Notes: generated by a model from the sequence alone, not told the origin. A stretch of 64,000 nt of DNA from Escherichia sp. ESNIH1 (GCA_002918705.1 PQKR01000003.1:310001-374000), one strand, 5' to 3'; numbered from the stretch's first letter, positions 47,970-57,907 are shown. Numbers and translations are program-made.

Positions 47970-50414
47970 ATGAGCTCAGCGTTTGAACACGATGTCGTCC
48001 GCAACCTAATCTGCCGCCAGGGGCGCTACCCCGATATCGCTACGCCCGAAGACTGGTTCAGGGCGCTCGCCTTTACCGTCCGGGACCGCATGCTGGCGCG
48101 CTGGACCGCCTCCCTTAAAAATTATGCGCATCATCAGGTGAAGGTGGTCTGCTACCTCTCCGCCGAGTTTCTGATTGGCCCCCAGCTGGGCTCTAACCTG
48201 TTAAGCCTCGATCTGGAGGATGAAGCGCGGGACGCGATGCGCATGCTCGACCAGGATCTCGATACGCTTCTGGCCGTTGAAGAGGAGCCGGGTCTGGGCA
48301 ACGGTGGGCTGGGCCGCCTGGCGGCCTGCTACCTTGACTCCCTCGCCTCGCTGGAGATCCCGGCCATTGGCTACGGTATCCGCTATGAGTTCGGTATTTT
48401 CGATCAGGATATTGTCGACGGCTGGCAGGTCGAGCGTACCGACAAGTGGCTGAGGTTGGGCACGCCGTGGGAGATTGCCCGCCCCGACGTCAGCTTCTGC
48501 GTCAACTTTGGCGGATCTACCCAGATGCACACCGATGAGCGCGGGCGACTGCAGGTGCAGTGGACCCCGGCGCGGCAGGTAAAAGGCGTGGCCTATGACG
48601 TACCGGTTCAGGGCTATCGGGTCAACACCTGCAACGTGCTGCGGCTCTGGAAGAGCGAGGCGATCGAGACCTTTGACCTCGCCGATTTCAACGCCGGGGA
48701 CTACTACCAGGCGGTGGAGGATAAGGTGGTCTCGGAGACGCTCTCTAAGATACTCTACCCTAACGATGAGCCGGAAGCAGGCAAACGCCTGCGCCTTGCC
48801 CAGCAGTACTTCTTTGTCTCCTGCTCGCTGCAGGACATGCTGCGTCTGATGGATGTCAGCCACACGCCGGTGCAGCGCTTTGCCGATCGTTTTGCTGCCC
48901 AGCTCAATGATACCCATCCCTCTATTGCCGTTGCAGAGCTGATGCGCCTGCTGGTGGACGAACGTCTGTTGCCGTGGGAGGATGCCTGGATCATCACCCG
49001 TCGCACCTTCGCCTACACTAACCACACCCTGCTGCCGGAGGCGCTTGAGACGTGGGGCCTGCCGCTAATGCAGAGCATGCTCCCGCGGCTGGTAGAGATT
49101 ATCTTTGAGATCAACAAGCGGTTGCTGGACGATGTTCGGCGGGCTTACCCTGGCGATGAGGCACGAGTGATACGCATGTCGCTGATCGACGAGCAAGGCA
49201 GCAAGCGCGTGCGTATGGCCCATCTCGCCACGGTGGGCAGCCATCGCATCAACGGTGTGGCAGCGCTGCATTCGGATCTGCTCCGGGAGACCACGCTTCG
49301 CGACTTCGCCGAGATGTTCCCCGAGCGTTTTCTTAACGTTACTAACGGCGTCACGCCCCGCCGCTTTTTAATGTTGAGCAACCCGAGCCTGGCGGAGCTG
49401 ATTGATAAAACCATCGGCCTTGCCTGGCGCACGGATCTCACCCGCCTTGAGGCGTTGACGACCCATGCCGATAAGCCCGCATTCCGCAAAGCCTGGCGCG
49501 CCATCAAGCGTGAGAACAAAGCGGTACTGGCGGATCGCATCCAGCAGCGACTGGGGATCGCGGTCTCGCCGGATATGCTGTTTGATATCCAGGTCAAGCG
49601 CATTCACGAGTACAAACGCCAGCACCTTAACGTGCTCTACATCATCAGCCTCTACCGTCGGCTGTGTCAGGATCCCTCCGTGAAGATCGCCCCGCGCTGC
49701 TTTATCTTTGGCGGCAAGGCCGCGCCCGGCTATACGATGGCAAAACTGATGATCCGCCTGATTACCGGCGTGGCAGAAGTGGTGAATAACGATCCGGCGA
49801 TTAACCACCGGATTAAGGTTGTGTTTTGGCCCGATTTCAACGTGCAGAATGCCCAGGCGATCTACCCGGCGGCGGATCTCTCCGAGCAGATTTCGCTGGC
49901 AGGAAAAGAGGCCTCGGGTACCGGCAACATGAAGTTCATGATGAACGGCGCGCTGACCATCGGCACGCTCGACGGGGCTAACGTCGAAATTCGCCAGCAG
50001 GTGGGAGAGGAGAACTTTTTCCTTTTCGGCATGACCGCCGAGCAGGCGGAGGCGCTGAAGAGCAAGGCGTATCAGCCTGCGGGCTACGCGGAGGAGAACG
50101 TGGATCTGCGCGACGCCCTGGAGCAGATCGACCAGGGGCGCTTCTCGCGCGGCGATAGAGAGATGTTCCGCCCTCTGCTCGACAACCTGCTGTATGACGA
50201 TCCCTTCCTGGTGCTGGCGGACTTTGCCGACTATGCCGCCTGCCAGCAGCGCGTCAATGACGCCTGGCACGATGAAGAGCAGTGGACGCGGATGTCGATT
50301 CTTAACACCGCCCGCTCGGGCATATTCTCTTCGGATCGGGCGATTAAAGCGTACTGCGAGCAGATCTGGCAGGCGACGCCAGAGAAGATCGACCTCTCCG
50401 ATTTTGACAACTAA
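47970..50414 (+). CDS. Glycogen/maltodextrin phosphorylase family protein
   Basis: 814-residue GT35 phosphorylase that releases glucose-1-phosphate from α-1,4-glucan. It shows EEPGLGNGGLGRLAACYLDSLASL, AAQLNDTHPSIAVAELMRLL, NVTNGVTPRRFLM, VKRIHEYKRQHLN and the PLP site EASGTGNMKFMMNGALTIGTLDGANVEI (PLP lysine near residue 655). The fold is complete, but the sequence is clearly diverged from both E. coli GlgP and MalP as I remember them. It stands alone, outside glg or mal operons, next to a toxin-antitoxin pair. The ATG at 47970 follows GAGG by 6 nt; a GTG at 47958 is less likely. Confidence 0.93.
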   Translation: MSSAFEHDVVRNLICRQGRYPDIATPEDWFRALAFTVRDRMLARWTASLKNYAHHQVKVVCYLSAEFLIGPQLGSNLLSLDLEDEARDAMRMLDQDLDTLLAVEEEPGLGNGGLGRLAACYLDSLASLEIPAIGYGIRYEFGIFDQDIVDGWQVERTDKWLRLGTPWEIARPDVSFCVNFGGSTQMHTDERGRLQVQWTPARQVKGVAYDVPVQGYRVNTCNVLRLWKSEAIETFDLADFNAGDYYQAVEDKVVSETLSKILYPNDEPEAGKRLRLAQQYFFVSCSLQDMLRLMDVSHTPVQRFADRFAAQLNDTHPSIAVAELMRLLVDERLLPWEDAWIITRRTFAYTNHTLLPEALETWGLPLMQSMLPRLVEIIFEINKRLLDDVRRAYPGDEARVIRMSLIDEQGSKRVRMAHLATVGSHRINGVAALHSDLLRETTLRDFAEMFPERFLNVTNGVTPRRFLMLSNPSLAELIDKTIGLAWRTDLTRLEALTTHADKPAFRKAWRAIKRENKAVLADRIQQRLGIAVSPDMLFDIQVKRIHEYKRQHLNVLYIISLYRRLCQDPSVKIAPRCFIFGGKAAPGYTMAKLMIRLITGVAEVVNNDPAINHRIKVVFWPDFNVQNAQAIYPAADLSEQISLAGKEASGTGNMKFMMNGALTIGTLDGANVEIRQQVGEENFFLFGMTAEQAEALKSKAYQPAGYAEENVDLRDALEQIDQGRFSRGDREMFRPLLDNLLYDDPFLVLADFADYAACQQRVNDAWHDEEQWTRMSILNTARSGIFSSDRAIKAYCEQIWQATPEKIDLSDFDN

Positions 50415-50415
50415 T

Positions 50416-50493
50416 CCCCGGCGGCGCGGCGCTTGCCGGGGCTACAGCGAGCACGTTCCGTAGGCCGGGCAAGGCGAAGCCGCCGCCCGGCGT
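50416..50493. repeat. BIME (two inverted REP units) between the phosphorylase and pgl
   Basis: CCCCGGCGGCG...CTTGCCGGGGCTAC (50416-50445) and GTAGGCCGGGCAAG...CGCCGCCCGGCG (50460-50493) face each other in the gap between two convergent genes. Confidence 0.82.
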
Positions 50494-50508
50494 TACGCTG
50501 CCAACACA

Positions 50509-51504
50509 TTAGTGCGCGTGCACCACCACCCACATTGGCCCCTGCCCAACGGCATAGCGGCCCTTCTCCTCCAGCAGGCCCTGCTCGCCCTGGATTGCAT
50601 ACAGCGCGATATGGTGCGACTTCTGCCCTGCCGCAATCAGGTATTTACCGCTGTGGTCGATATTAAAGCCGCGCGGCTGGGTTTCGGTGGGCTGGAAGCC
50701 CTCCACGGCCAGCACGCTGCCATCTTCCGAAACGCTAAAGATAGTCACGATGCTGGCGGTACGGTCGCAGGTGTAGAGATGACGCCCGTCCGGCGTAATG
50801 TGAATATCCGCCGCCCAGCGGGTATCGGCGAAGTCGGCAGGCATCATATCCAGGGTCTGTACGCACTCTATCTGACCGTGGGCATTGCTAAGCTGCCACA
50901 CGTCTACCGAGCCGTTGAGTTCGTTGACGCAGTAGGCGTACTGCTGGTTCGGGTGGAATGCCATATGGCGTGGACCGGCACCCTCAACGGTGGTCACTTC
51001 CGCCGGGCTCTGGGCGGTAAGCTGGCCGCTATCGCTAAGGGTAAACAGGCAGATGCGATCCTGCTTCAGCGCTGGCACCCACAGGGTGGCGTTATCTGGA
51101 GAGATATTGGCCGAGTGGCACCCTTCCAGCCCCTCTACCAGGGTAGTTATCTCCCCCGGCAGACCGTCGTTGAGCGGGGTAACACTGACGCTGCCCGCGT
51201 TGTAGGAGGCGGTAAAGAGAAAGCGACCCTGGCGATCGGTGGAGATGTGCGTCGGACTACCGGACAGCGGCGCTTCTGCGGTAAAGGTCAGCGCACCATC
51301 TTCCGGAGCGATGCGGTAGGCCAGTACGCGAAACTCCGGGCGTACGCCAACGTAGAGAAAACGCTTGTCTGGGCTCACCACCATCGGCTGCACCTGGCCC
51401 GGCACGTCAACGACCTGCACCAGGGTCAGCGTACCTTCGTCGTTCAGACGCCAGACGTGGATCTGCTGGCTCTCGGGGCTGGCGGTATAAACGGTTTGCT
51501 GCAT
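50509..51504 (-). CDS. pgl: 6-phosphogluconolactonase Pgl
   Basis: 331-residue seven-bladed β-propeller lactonase (YbhE/Pgl type), second step of the oxidative pentose phosphate pathway. Blade motifs such as [27 protein letters not shown] and [17 protein letters not shown] are present, and it aligns with E. coli Pgl over its full length ([18 protein letters not shown]). Ribosome site AAGGAG precedes ATG 51504. Divergent from ybhA. Confidence 0.95.
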   Translation of the reverse strand: MQQTVYTASPESQQIHVWRLNDEGTLTLVQVVDVPGQVQPMVVSPDKRFLYVGVRPEFRVLAYRIAPEDGALTFTAEAPLSGSPTHISTDRQGRFLFTASYNAGSVSVTPLNDGLPGEITTLVEGLEGCHSANISPDNATLWVPALKQDRICLFTLSDSGQLTAQSPAEVTTVEGAGPRHMAFHPNQQYAYCVNELNGSVDVWQLSNAHGQIECVQTLDMMPADFADTRWAADIHITPDGRHLYTCDRTASIVTIFSVSEDGSVLAVEGFQPTETQPRGFNIDHSGKYLIAAGQKSHHIALYAIQGEQGLLEEKGRYAVGQGPMWVVVHAH

Positions 51505-51657
51505 AAATTCTCCTTGATCGCAAAAGCAGTGAGATAGATAACCACGATAGTCTTTTTTAGCGGCGAATGCTCTATTTCTACCTGACGTTTTGTCAGGCCA
51601 TCATGCCGGTGTACCATGCGTAACGAGTTGAATTTCATTCTCTACCTGGAACCCGAC

Positions 51658-52476
51658 ATGACCTCGCGAGTTATTGCACTGGATTTAGACGGCACGCTGC
51701 TGACCCCCACAAAGACCCTGCTTCCCTCTTCGCTTCAAGCGCTGGCGCGTGCCAGGGAAGCGGGCTTCACACCGATCATTGTGACCGGCCGGCACCATGT
51801 TGCCATCCATCCTTTTTATCAGGCACTGGCGCTCGATACACCTGCAATTTGCTGTAACGGCACCTATTTGTATGATTATCAGGCAAAAAAGGTCATTGAG
51901 GCCGATCCGCTCCCGGTAGCCCAGGCGCTGCAACTCATTGATATGCTCAATGAGCATCAGGTTCACGCCCTGATGTATGTCGATGATGCGATGGTGTACG
52001 AGACCCCGACCGGGCACGTGCTGCGCACCCTTAACTGGGCGCAGTCCCTGCCGCCAGAGCAGCGCCCGGTCTTTACCCAGGTCGATTCGCTGGCGCAGAC
52101 GGCACGTGAGGTGAATGCCGTCTGGAAGTTTGCCCTTACAGATGAAGACAGTGCCAAGCTCAACACCTTCGCCCTTGCGGTAGAGCAGCAGCTTGGTCTG
52201 GAGTGCGAGCGCTCCTGGCACGATCAGATAGATATTGCCCGCCAGGGTAACAGCAAAGGTAAACGGCTGGCGCAGTGGGTGGCTTCCCAGGGGCTGTCAA
52301 TGCAGGATGTGGTAGCTTTTGGCGATAACTTTAACGATATCAGCATGCTGCAGGCGGCAGGCATGGGCGTAGCGATGGGTAACGCGGCGGACGAGGTGAA
52401 AGCCCACGCCAACGTAGTGATTGGCGACAATACCACCGATACCATCGCCGAGTTTATCTATACCCACCTGCTGTGA
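51658..52476 (+). CDS. ybhA: HAD-family pyridoxal/sugar phosphatase YbhA
   Basis: 272-residue Cof-type HAD phosphatase with motif I ALDLDGTLL (nucleophile Asp near residue 9), motif II TGRHH, and motif IV AFGDNFNDISML. The E. coli enzyme hydrolyses pyridoxal phosphate, fructose-1,6-bisphosphate and related phosphates. The ATG at 51658 gives MTSRVIALDLDGTLL, as in E. coli; earlier in-frame ATGs lack support. Its stop directly abuts the convergent modC stop, inside a 7-bp hairpin (CCACCTG/CAGGTGG, 52464-52484). Confidence 0.94.
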   Translation: MTSRVIALDLDGTLLTPTKTLLPSSLQALARAREAGFTPIIVTGRHHVAIHPFYQALALDTPAICCNGTYLYDYQAKKVIEADPLPVAQALQLIDMLNEHQVHALMYVDDAMVYETPTGHVLRTLNWAQSLPPEQRPVFTQVDSLAQTAREVNAVWKFALTDEDSAKLNTFALAVEQQLGLECERSWHDQIDIARQGNSKGKRLAQWVASQGLSMQDVVAFGDNFNDISMLQAAGMGVAMGNAADEVKAHANVVIGDNTTDTIAEFIYTHLL

Positions 52477-53535
52477 TCAGGTGGTAATCGAGACGCTCTT
52501 GATCTGGGCGTAGAGCCACAGGCCAGGTTTGATACCCAGCTCATCCCTGGCCCACGGGCTGATACGCGCCCAGAGCGTGCGGCTGCCCACCTCCAGCTGG
52601 ACCTCAACCTGGCCCTGGTCGTCGTAGCACTGGGCCACCTTCGCCCGCAGAATATTGCGGATGCTGCTGTTGACCGGGGGCTGCAACACCAGCGAGACGT
52701 CCGACGCCTGAATACGGATGCGCAGCGCCGTCTGTAGCGGGCTATCAAGCTTATTGACCCACAGGTGCTGATCCCCGAGCGCCAGCGCGGTCATGGCATA
52801 GTGCGGATGGTGCTCCAGCACGCTCACCTTCAGCACGCTGCTCTGCTGCTCCGGCGGTAGCCACGGGTTCATCACCCAGCTGCCCCAGATATCCTCCAGA
52901 TTGCCAAAGGCTTTCACCTCTCCCGCCTCCAGCACCATCACCTTATCGGCAAGATGCAGGATCTCATCCAGCGAGTGGCTGACATAGAGCATCGGAATAT
53001 TAATCTCCCGCGCCAGCCGCTGCAGGTAGGGCAGCAGCTCGCGCTTGCGGGGGATATCCAGCGAGGCCAGCGGCTCGTCGAGCAGCAGCAACTCTGGCGC
53101 AGTGAGCAGCGCCCGGCCAATCGCCACCCGCTGCTTCTCCCCGCCGGAGAGGCTGCCCGGCAGCCGGTCGAGCAGCGGCTCGATGCCCAGCAGGGCCACC
53201 AGCCGGTCGAACTGCCCGGCCATGCTTTTTGCCATGCCGTAGCGTAGGTTGCCAAGCACCTTATAGTGCGGAAAAAGGCGCGCATCCTGGAAGACGTAGC
53301 CAATTCGCCGCTTCTCCGGCGGCAGGCAGATGCCTTTTTCGGTATCGTTCAGCACCCGCTCGTTGAGCACGATGTGCCCCTGCTGCGGGCGCGTCAGGCC
53401 GCCAACGGCGTTAATTAGCGAGGTTTTTCCCGCTCCCGAAACGCCAAAAATGGCGGTGATGCCGCTGGCGGGCAACGTGGCCTCAACGTGCAGCCGGTGC
53501 GTGCCCAGCGTCTGGGTAAAATTGAGTTCCAGCAT
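52477..53535 (-). CDS. modC: Molybdate ABC transporter ATP-binding protein ModC
   Basis: 352-residue ATPase of molybdate uptake: Walker [10 protein letters not shown] (about 30-38), signature [15 protein letters not shown], Walker [12 protein letters not shown], then a C-terminal TOBE/MOP regulatory domain that binds molybdate or tungstate and inhibits transport. Length equals E. coli ModC. Three-base gap after modB. Confidence 0.96.
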   Translation of the reverse strand: MLELNFTQTLGTHRLHVEATLPASGITAIFGVSGAGKTSLINAVGGLTRPQQGHIVLNERVLNDTEKGICLPPEKRRIGYVFQDARLFPHYKVLGNLRYGMAKSMAGQFDRLVALLGIEPLLDRLPGSLSGGEKQRVAIGRALLTAPELLLLDEPLASLDIPRKRELLPYLQRLAREINIPMLYVSHSLDEILHLADKVMVLEAGEVKAFGNLEDIWGSWVMNPWLPPEQQSSVLKVSVLEHHPHYAMTALALGDQHLWVNKLDSPLQTALRIRIQASDVSLVLQPPVNSSIRNILRAKVAQCYDDQGQVEVQLEVGSRTLWARISPWARDELGIKPGLWLYAQIKSVSITT

Positions 53536-53538
53536 GGT

Positions 53539-54228
53539 CTACCTCCCCGTCCGCTCGCGGCTGATCCGCGCCAGCCACTCGGATACCAGCAGTGAAATCA
53601 GCGCCAGCACGATAGAGATCAGGCACAGCCTCGCCGCCGCGCTTTCGCCGCCGGGGGTCTGGATCAGGGTGTACATCGCCGACGGAATGGTGCGCGTTTC
53701 GCCGGGAATGTTGGAAACAAAGGTGATGGTCGCGCCAAACTCGCCAAGGGAGCGGGCAAAGGCCAGCACCGTCCCGACGATAATCCCCGGCAGGGTCAGC
53801 GGCAGCGTGATGGTCATAAAGACCCGCCAGCGCCCGGCCCCAAGGGTCCGTGCCGCCTGTTCCAGCTTGATATCGACCCCTTCCAGCGCCAGGCGAATGG
53901 CCCGCACCATCAGCGGAAACGACATCACCGCCGCCGCCAGCACCGCGCCGCGCCAGCTAAAGGCAAAGGTGAGACCAAACCAGTCGTAGAGCCACTCGCC
54001 GATAAAGCCCCGGCGGCCCATCGCAATGAGCAGCAGATAGCCTACCACCACCGGAGGCAGCACGAGGGGGAGATGCAGCAGGCTATCGAGCAGCGCTTTG
54101 CCCGGGAAGGTACAGCGTACCAGTAGCCAGGCAAAGAAGATCCCAAAGGGCAAGCTGAAGAAAACAGCCAGGGAGGAGACTTTCAGGCTCAGCAATACCG
54201 CCTGCCATTCGGGATCGGTCAATATCAT
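53539..54228 (-). CDS. modB: Molybdate ABC transporter permease ModB
   Basis: 229-residue permease with five to six transmembrane segments and the EAA loop LEQAARTLGAGRWRVFMTITLPL (about residues 130-152). Overlaps modA by 4 nt and is followed by modC. Confidence 0.96.
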   Translation of the reverse strand: MILTDPEWQAVLLSLKVSSLAVFFSLPFGIFFAWLLVRCTFPGKALLDSLLHLPLVLPPVVVGYLLLIAMGRRGFIGEWLYDWFGLTFAFSWRGAVLAAAVMSFPLMVRAIRLALEGVDIKLEQAARTLGAGRWRVFMTITLPLTLPGIIVGTVLAFARSLGEFGATITFVSNIPGETRTIPSAMYTLIQTPGGESAAARLCLISIVLALISLLVSEWLARISRERTGR

Positions 54229-55001
54229 TCGTGCGTCGTAAATCCGTAACGTTTAAAGATTTCAGAAGCCTGCGGGCCCTTCAGATAGTCATAAAACGCG
54301 CTAACCGTGGCGTTTTTATGCCCATCGATAATAGCCAGCGGGTATTCCACCTTTTTATGCGAATCTTCCGGGAAGGTGCCGACCACCTTTACACCCTTGC
54401 TGGCCATGGCATCGGAGCCGTAGACAATACCCAGCGGGGCTTCATTACGCTCCACCAGCGCCAGCGCGCCTCGGACGTCCTCCGCCGGGGCAAGCTTCGG
54501 CGACAGCGTATCCCATGCGCCCAGTTTCTGTAACGCCTCTTTGGCGTAGATGCCCGCCGGGACATGCTCCGGATCGCCCACTGCCAGACGGCCACCCTTC
54601 AGCAGGCTAGCCCAGTTGGTTTTATCGTTAATCGCGATCTCGGCCTGGGCGCTCGCTTTTGGCGCGACCACCACCAGGCTGTTGCCAAGCAGCGTTTCAC
54701 GGCTGGCGGTATCAATTGCTTTTTTATCTACCGCGTAGTCCATCCACTTCTGATCGGCAGAGATAAAGAGATCGGCAGGCGCACCCGCCTCAATCTGGCG
54801 GGCCAGCGTTGAGGAGGAGGCAAACGACGAGACCACCTTGACCTTTTTCTCTTTGGTATAGGCAGTCGCGATATCCTGCATCGCGTTAGTCAGCGACGCG
54901 GCAGCAAATACCGTGATCTTCCCCTCGTCCGCCAGGGCATGGCCCGCGAGTGAAAAGGTTAATGTCGCACCTGCTAAAAAGCGTAATCCCGAACGTGCCA
55001 T
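54225..55001 (-). CDS. modA: Molybdate ABC transporter binding protein ModA
   Basis: 258-residue periplasmic molybdate/tungstate receptor: signal peptide (ARSGLRFLAGATLTFSLAGHALA), then ITVFAAASLTNAMQDIA and SSFASSSTLARQIEAGAPADLFISAD, which hold oxyanion ligands, and GDPEHVPAGIYAKEALQ. It aligns with E. coli ModA along its length. First gene of modABC, with the ModE operator 20 bp upstream of the start. Confidence 0.97.
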   Translation of the reverse strand: MARSGLRFLAGATLTFSLAGHALADEGKITVFAAASLTNAMQDIATAYTKEKKVKVVSSFASSSTLARQIEAGAPADLFISADQKWMDYAVDKKAIDTASRETLLGNSLVVVAPKASAQAEIAINDKTNWASLLKGGRLAVGDPEHVPAGIYAKEALQKLGAWDTLSPKLAPAEDVRGALALVERNEAPLGIVYGSDAMASKGVKVVGTFPEDSHKKVEYPLAIIDGHKNATVSAFYDYLKGPQASEIFKRYGFTTHE

Positions 55002-55020
55002 ATCTGACTCCTGTGAGTAA

Positions 55021-55044
55021 CGTTATATACGCCACAATATAACG
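55021..55044 (-). promoter_or_regulatory. ModE operator upstream of modABC
   Basis: CGTTATAT-N8-ATATAACG, a perfect 8-bp inverted repeat (9-6-9 if the next bases are counted), matching the E. coli modA ModE site. ModE-molybdate should repress modABC here. It has the same architecture as the site before moaA. Confidence 0.9.
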
Positions 55045-55138
55045 ATAACCCTCGGGTTTTTACAGGAATAATTTGTACCGCTTAAGCAGTACCCCTCTGT
55101 AAAACAGATATCGGCAACGGATAAAAAAGCTTGAATAG

Positions 55139-55166
55139 CAAAACGCCCGCAAAGGCGGGCATTTTT
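55139..55166 (-). terminator. Terminator of acrZ
   Basis: Minus-strand stem GCCCGC/GCGGGC followed by GTTTTGC, immediately downstream of the acrZ stop. The plus-strand side also has a T-run (ATTTTT), so it could act in both directions. Confidence 0.78.
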
Positions 55167-55172
55167 GGAAAA

Positions 55173-55322
55173 CTAGCGGGACTCTCTGGACCGGTCTTTG
55201 TGGCCGATGCCGGAAAAGATGTTGAACACTTCACCGAGGCCGTAGATTGCTCCCAGAATAATGGCCATCACCACGGGTACCATGATCACCGCGAATAACA
55301 GACTTTTCAATAACTCTAACAT
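55173..55322 (-). CDS. acrZ: AcrB-associated small membrane protein AcrZ
   Basis: 49-residue single-helix inner-membrane protein ([18 protein letters not shown], then [20 protein letters not shown]), almost identical to E. coli AcrZ/YbhT through the helix, with a divergent polar tail (KDRSRESR). AcrZ binds AcrB of the AcrAB-TolC pump and changes its drug range. It lies between modA and modE on the minus strand, as in E. coli. Confidence 0.95.
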   Translation of the reverse strand: MLELLKSLLFAVIMVPVVMAIILGAIYGLGEVFNIFSGIGHKDRSRESR

Positions 55323-55449
55323 GGTCTACTCCAGATATAGTGAAGTTATCATTCTAACCTGGTGGCACAGAATTACACGTCCCTTTTGTGCGATGCCCCT
55401 TGCAGCCGTGCGCAATTAGGTCACAATAATCCTTTTGCAAGGATTGACT

Positions 55450-56238
55450 ATGCAGGCTGAAATCCTCCTTACCCTTCGGCTCCAGCAGCGGCTATTTGCC
55501 GATCCCAGACGCATCACCCTTCTCAAACAGATAGAACAGACCGGCTCCATTAGCCAGGGGGCGAAGAACGCCGGCATCAGCTATAAAAGTGCCTGGGACG
55601 CCATCAACGAGATGAACCAGCTCAGCGAGCAGACGCTGGTTGACCGCGCGACGGGTGGCAAAGGCGGCGGTGGCGCGCAGCTTACGCGCTACGGTCAGCG
55701 GCTGATTCAGCTCTACGAGCTGCTGGCGCAGATCCAGCAGAAAGCTTTCGACGTGCTCAGCGACGACGATGCCCTCCCCCTCAACAGCCTGCTGGCGGCC
55801 ATCTCCCGTTTCTCGTTGCAGACCAGCGCGCGTAACCAGTGGTTCGGCACGGTCACCGGCCGGGATCGCGCCAAGGTTCAGCAGCACGTCGACGTTCTGC
55901 TCGCCGACGGCACCACCCGGCTGAAGGTCGCCCTGACCGCCCGCAGCGGCGAACGTCTCGGGCTGGACGAGGGCAAAGAGGTGCTGGTGCTGTTAAAAGC
56001 GCCGTGGGTGAATATTACCCAGGATAGCGCCGCTGCCGCCGGAGCCGATAATCAGCTGCCGGGACGCATCAGCCATATTGAGCACGGCGAAGCGCAGAGT
56101 GAAGTGCTGATGACCCTGCCGGATGGCCAGACGCTGTGCGCCACCCTTGCGCGCGAGCAGGCGGACCGGCTGGCACCAGAGAGCGAAGCGATCGCCTACT
56201 TCAGCGCTGACCGGGTTATCATCGCTACCCTCTGCTAA
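55450..56238 (+). CDS. modE: Molybdate-responsive regulator ModE
   Basis: 262-residue regulator: N-terminal winged helix (GSISQGAKNAGISYKSAWDAINEMNQLSEQTLVDRATGGKGGGGAQLT) and two C-terminal MOP/TOBE modules that bind molybdate (TSARNQWFGTVTG, GADNQLPGRISHIEHG). It should repress modABC and activate moaABCDE through the palindromes at 55021 and 32192. The ATG at 55450 follows AAGGAT and matches E. coli; the TTG at 55435 is rejected. Confidence 0.96.
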   Translation: MQAEILLTLRLQQRLFADPRRITLLKQIEQTGSISQGAKNAGISYKSAWDAINEMNQLSEQTLVDRATGGKGGGGAQLTRYGQRLIQLYELLAQIQQKAFDVLSDDDALPLNSLLAAISRFSLQTSARNQWFGTVTGRDRAKVQQHVDVLLADGTTRLKVALTARSGERLGLDEGKEVLVLLKAPWVNITQDSAAAAGADNQLPGRISHIEHGEAQSEVLMTLPDGQTLCATLAREQADRLAPESEAIAYFSADRVIIATLC

Positions 56239-56310
56239 GCCGCTGGCATTGACAATCCTGTCGACAGCACGTATCTCTGTGCACTACTGCTGCAAAAAAT
56301 GGGATACGTC

Positions 56311-57783
56311 ATGTCGTTATTGCATATTTCGCAAGGCACGTTTCGTCTTAGCGATACACGCACGCTCGCTATCAGCGACCTCACGCTGCGCGCCGGTGAA
56401 AGCTGGGCTTTTGTCGGCACCAACGGCAGCGGCAAATCGGCCCTCGCCAGGGCGCTGGCCGGTGAGCTTACCCTCCTGAAAGGCACTCGGGAGAGCACCT
56501 TTACCCGTGTCACCCGCCTCTCCTTTGAGCAGCTGCAGAAGCTGGTCAGCGACGAGTGGCAGCGGAATAATACCGATCTGCTCAGCCCCGGCGAAGAGGA
56601 TACTGGCCGCACCACGGCACAGATTATCCAGGATGAGGTGAAAGATCCGGCGCGCTGTGCCGATCTGGCCGCCCGCTTTGGCATTACCGCCCTGCTCGAT
56701 CGCCGCTTTAAGTACCTCTCTACCGGCGAGACGCGCAAGACCCTGCTGTGTCAGGCGCTGATGACCGATCCCGAGCTACTGATTTTGGACGAGCCTTTTG
56801 ACGGACTGGACGTCGCCTCCCGCGCCCAGCTGGCGGATCTGCTGGGTCAGCTCAATGCCCAGGGCATCACCCTCGCGCTGGTGCTTAACCGCTTCGATGA
56901 GATCCCGGATTTTGTCGAGAACGCCGGGGCGCTGGTGGACTGCACCCTGAGCGAGACCGGCGCGAAGCAGGCCCTGCTGGAGCAGGCGCTCATTGCCCAG
57001 CTGGCCCACAGCGAGACGCTGGCGGGCATGGCTCTGCCGCCGCCGGATGCGCCCCCGGCCCATCACCTGCTGGCCGCGAATGCCCCGCGCATTGTGCTTA
57101 ACGATGGCGTGGTCTCCTACAACGATCGGCCCATCATTAACCACCTGAGCTGGACCGTGAACCCCGGCGAGCACTGGCAGATTATCGGCCCCAACGGCGC
57201 GGGCAAATCGACCCTGCTCAACCTGATTACCGGCGATCATCCGCAGGGCTACAGCAACGATCTGACCCTGTTTGGCATCCGCCGGGGCAGCGGCGAGACC
57301 ATCTGGGATATCAAGAAGCACATCGGCTACGTTAGCAGCAGCCTGCACCTGGAGTACCGGGTCAGCACCACGGTGCGTAACGTGATCCTCTCGGGCTATT
57401 TTGACTCGATTGGCATCTACCAGGCAGTGTCGGATAAGCAGCAGAAGCTGGCTCAAAGCTGGCTGGATATTCTGGGCATCGATGCCCGTACCGCCGATGC
57501 CCCCTTCCATAGTCTCTCATGGGGACAGCAGCGGCTGGCCTTGATTGTCAGGGCGCTGGTGAAGCACCCTACCCTGCTGATCCTCGACGAGCCCCTACAG
57601 GGGCTGGATCCCCTTAACCGCCAGCTGATCCGCCGCTTTGTTGACGTGCTGATAGGCCAGGGTGAAACTCAGCTGCTGTTTGTCTCCCACCACGCCCAGG
57701 ACGCTCCCGCCTGCATTACCCACCGGTTGCATTTTGTCCCTGAGGGTGACAGCTACGGCTATCGTATCGACCATCCGGCCTAA
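56311..57783 (+). CDS. modF: ModF, ABC ATPase with two nucleotide-binding domains
   Basis: 490-residue protein with tandem ABC domains: Walker A GTNGSGKSA (about residue 35) and GPNGAGKST (about 296), signatures LSTGETRKTLL and LSWGQQRLALI, Walker B LLILDEPFDGLD and LLILDEPLQGLD. No membrane segments; its link to molybdate comes from its place in modEF. Start 56311 (MSLLHISQGTFRLSD) matches E. coli; the ATG at 56299 is 4 codons upstream. It follows modE by 72 bp. Confidence 0.94.
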   Translation: MSLLHISQGTFRLSDTRTLAISDLTLRAGESWAFVGTNGSGKSALARALAGELTLLKGTRESTFTRVTRLSFEQLQKLVSDEWQRNNTDLLSPGEEDTGRTTAQIIQDEVKDPARCADLAARFGITALLDRRFKYLSTGETRKTLLCQALMTDPELLILDEPFDGLDVASRAQLADLLGQLNAQGITLALVLNRFDEIPDFVENAGALVDCTLSETGAKQALLEQALIAQLAHSETLAGMALPPPDAPPAHHLLAANAPRIVLNDGVVSYNDRPIINHLSWTVNPGEHWQIIGPNGAGKSTLLNLITGDHPQGYSNDLTLFGIRRGSGETIWDIKKHIGYVSSSLHLEYRVSTTVRNVILSGYFDSIGIYQAVSDKQQKLAQSWLDILGIDARTADAPFHSLSWGQQRLALIVRALVKHPTLLILDEPLQGLDPLNRQLIRRFVDVLIGQGETQLLFVSHHAQDAPACITHRLHFVPEGDSYGYRIDHPA

Positions 57784-57881
57784 GCCGTTTGGCTGACATT
57801 TTTCAGACCAGGCGCATAAGAGCGCTTTAATTGCTTGATATTACGTAGCATTTAAAGCGCAATTCCCGCTGCGATCTTTTA

Positions 57882-57897
57882 GTGTAAGCGATTCCAC
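57882..57897 (+). promoter_or_regulatory. GalR/GalS external operator OE of galETKM
   Basis: GTGTAAGCGATTCCAC, one base from the E. coli gal OE. It lies 79 bp before the galE start codon, ahead of the CRP site. Confidence 0.9.
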
Positions 57898-57907
57898 TAC
57901 TTTCGTT

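Noticed and set aside
50416-50493. Possible CRISPR or attachment-site repeats in the intergenic GC-rich hairpins
   Set aside because: The repeats are isolated or paired inverted REP units with no regular spacers and no cas or integrase genes nearby.
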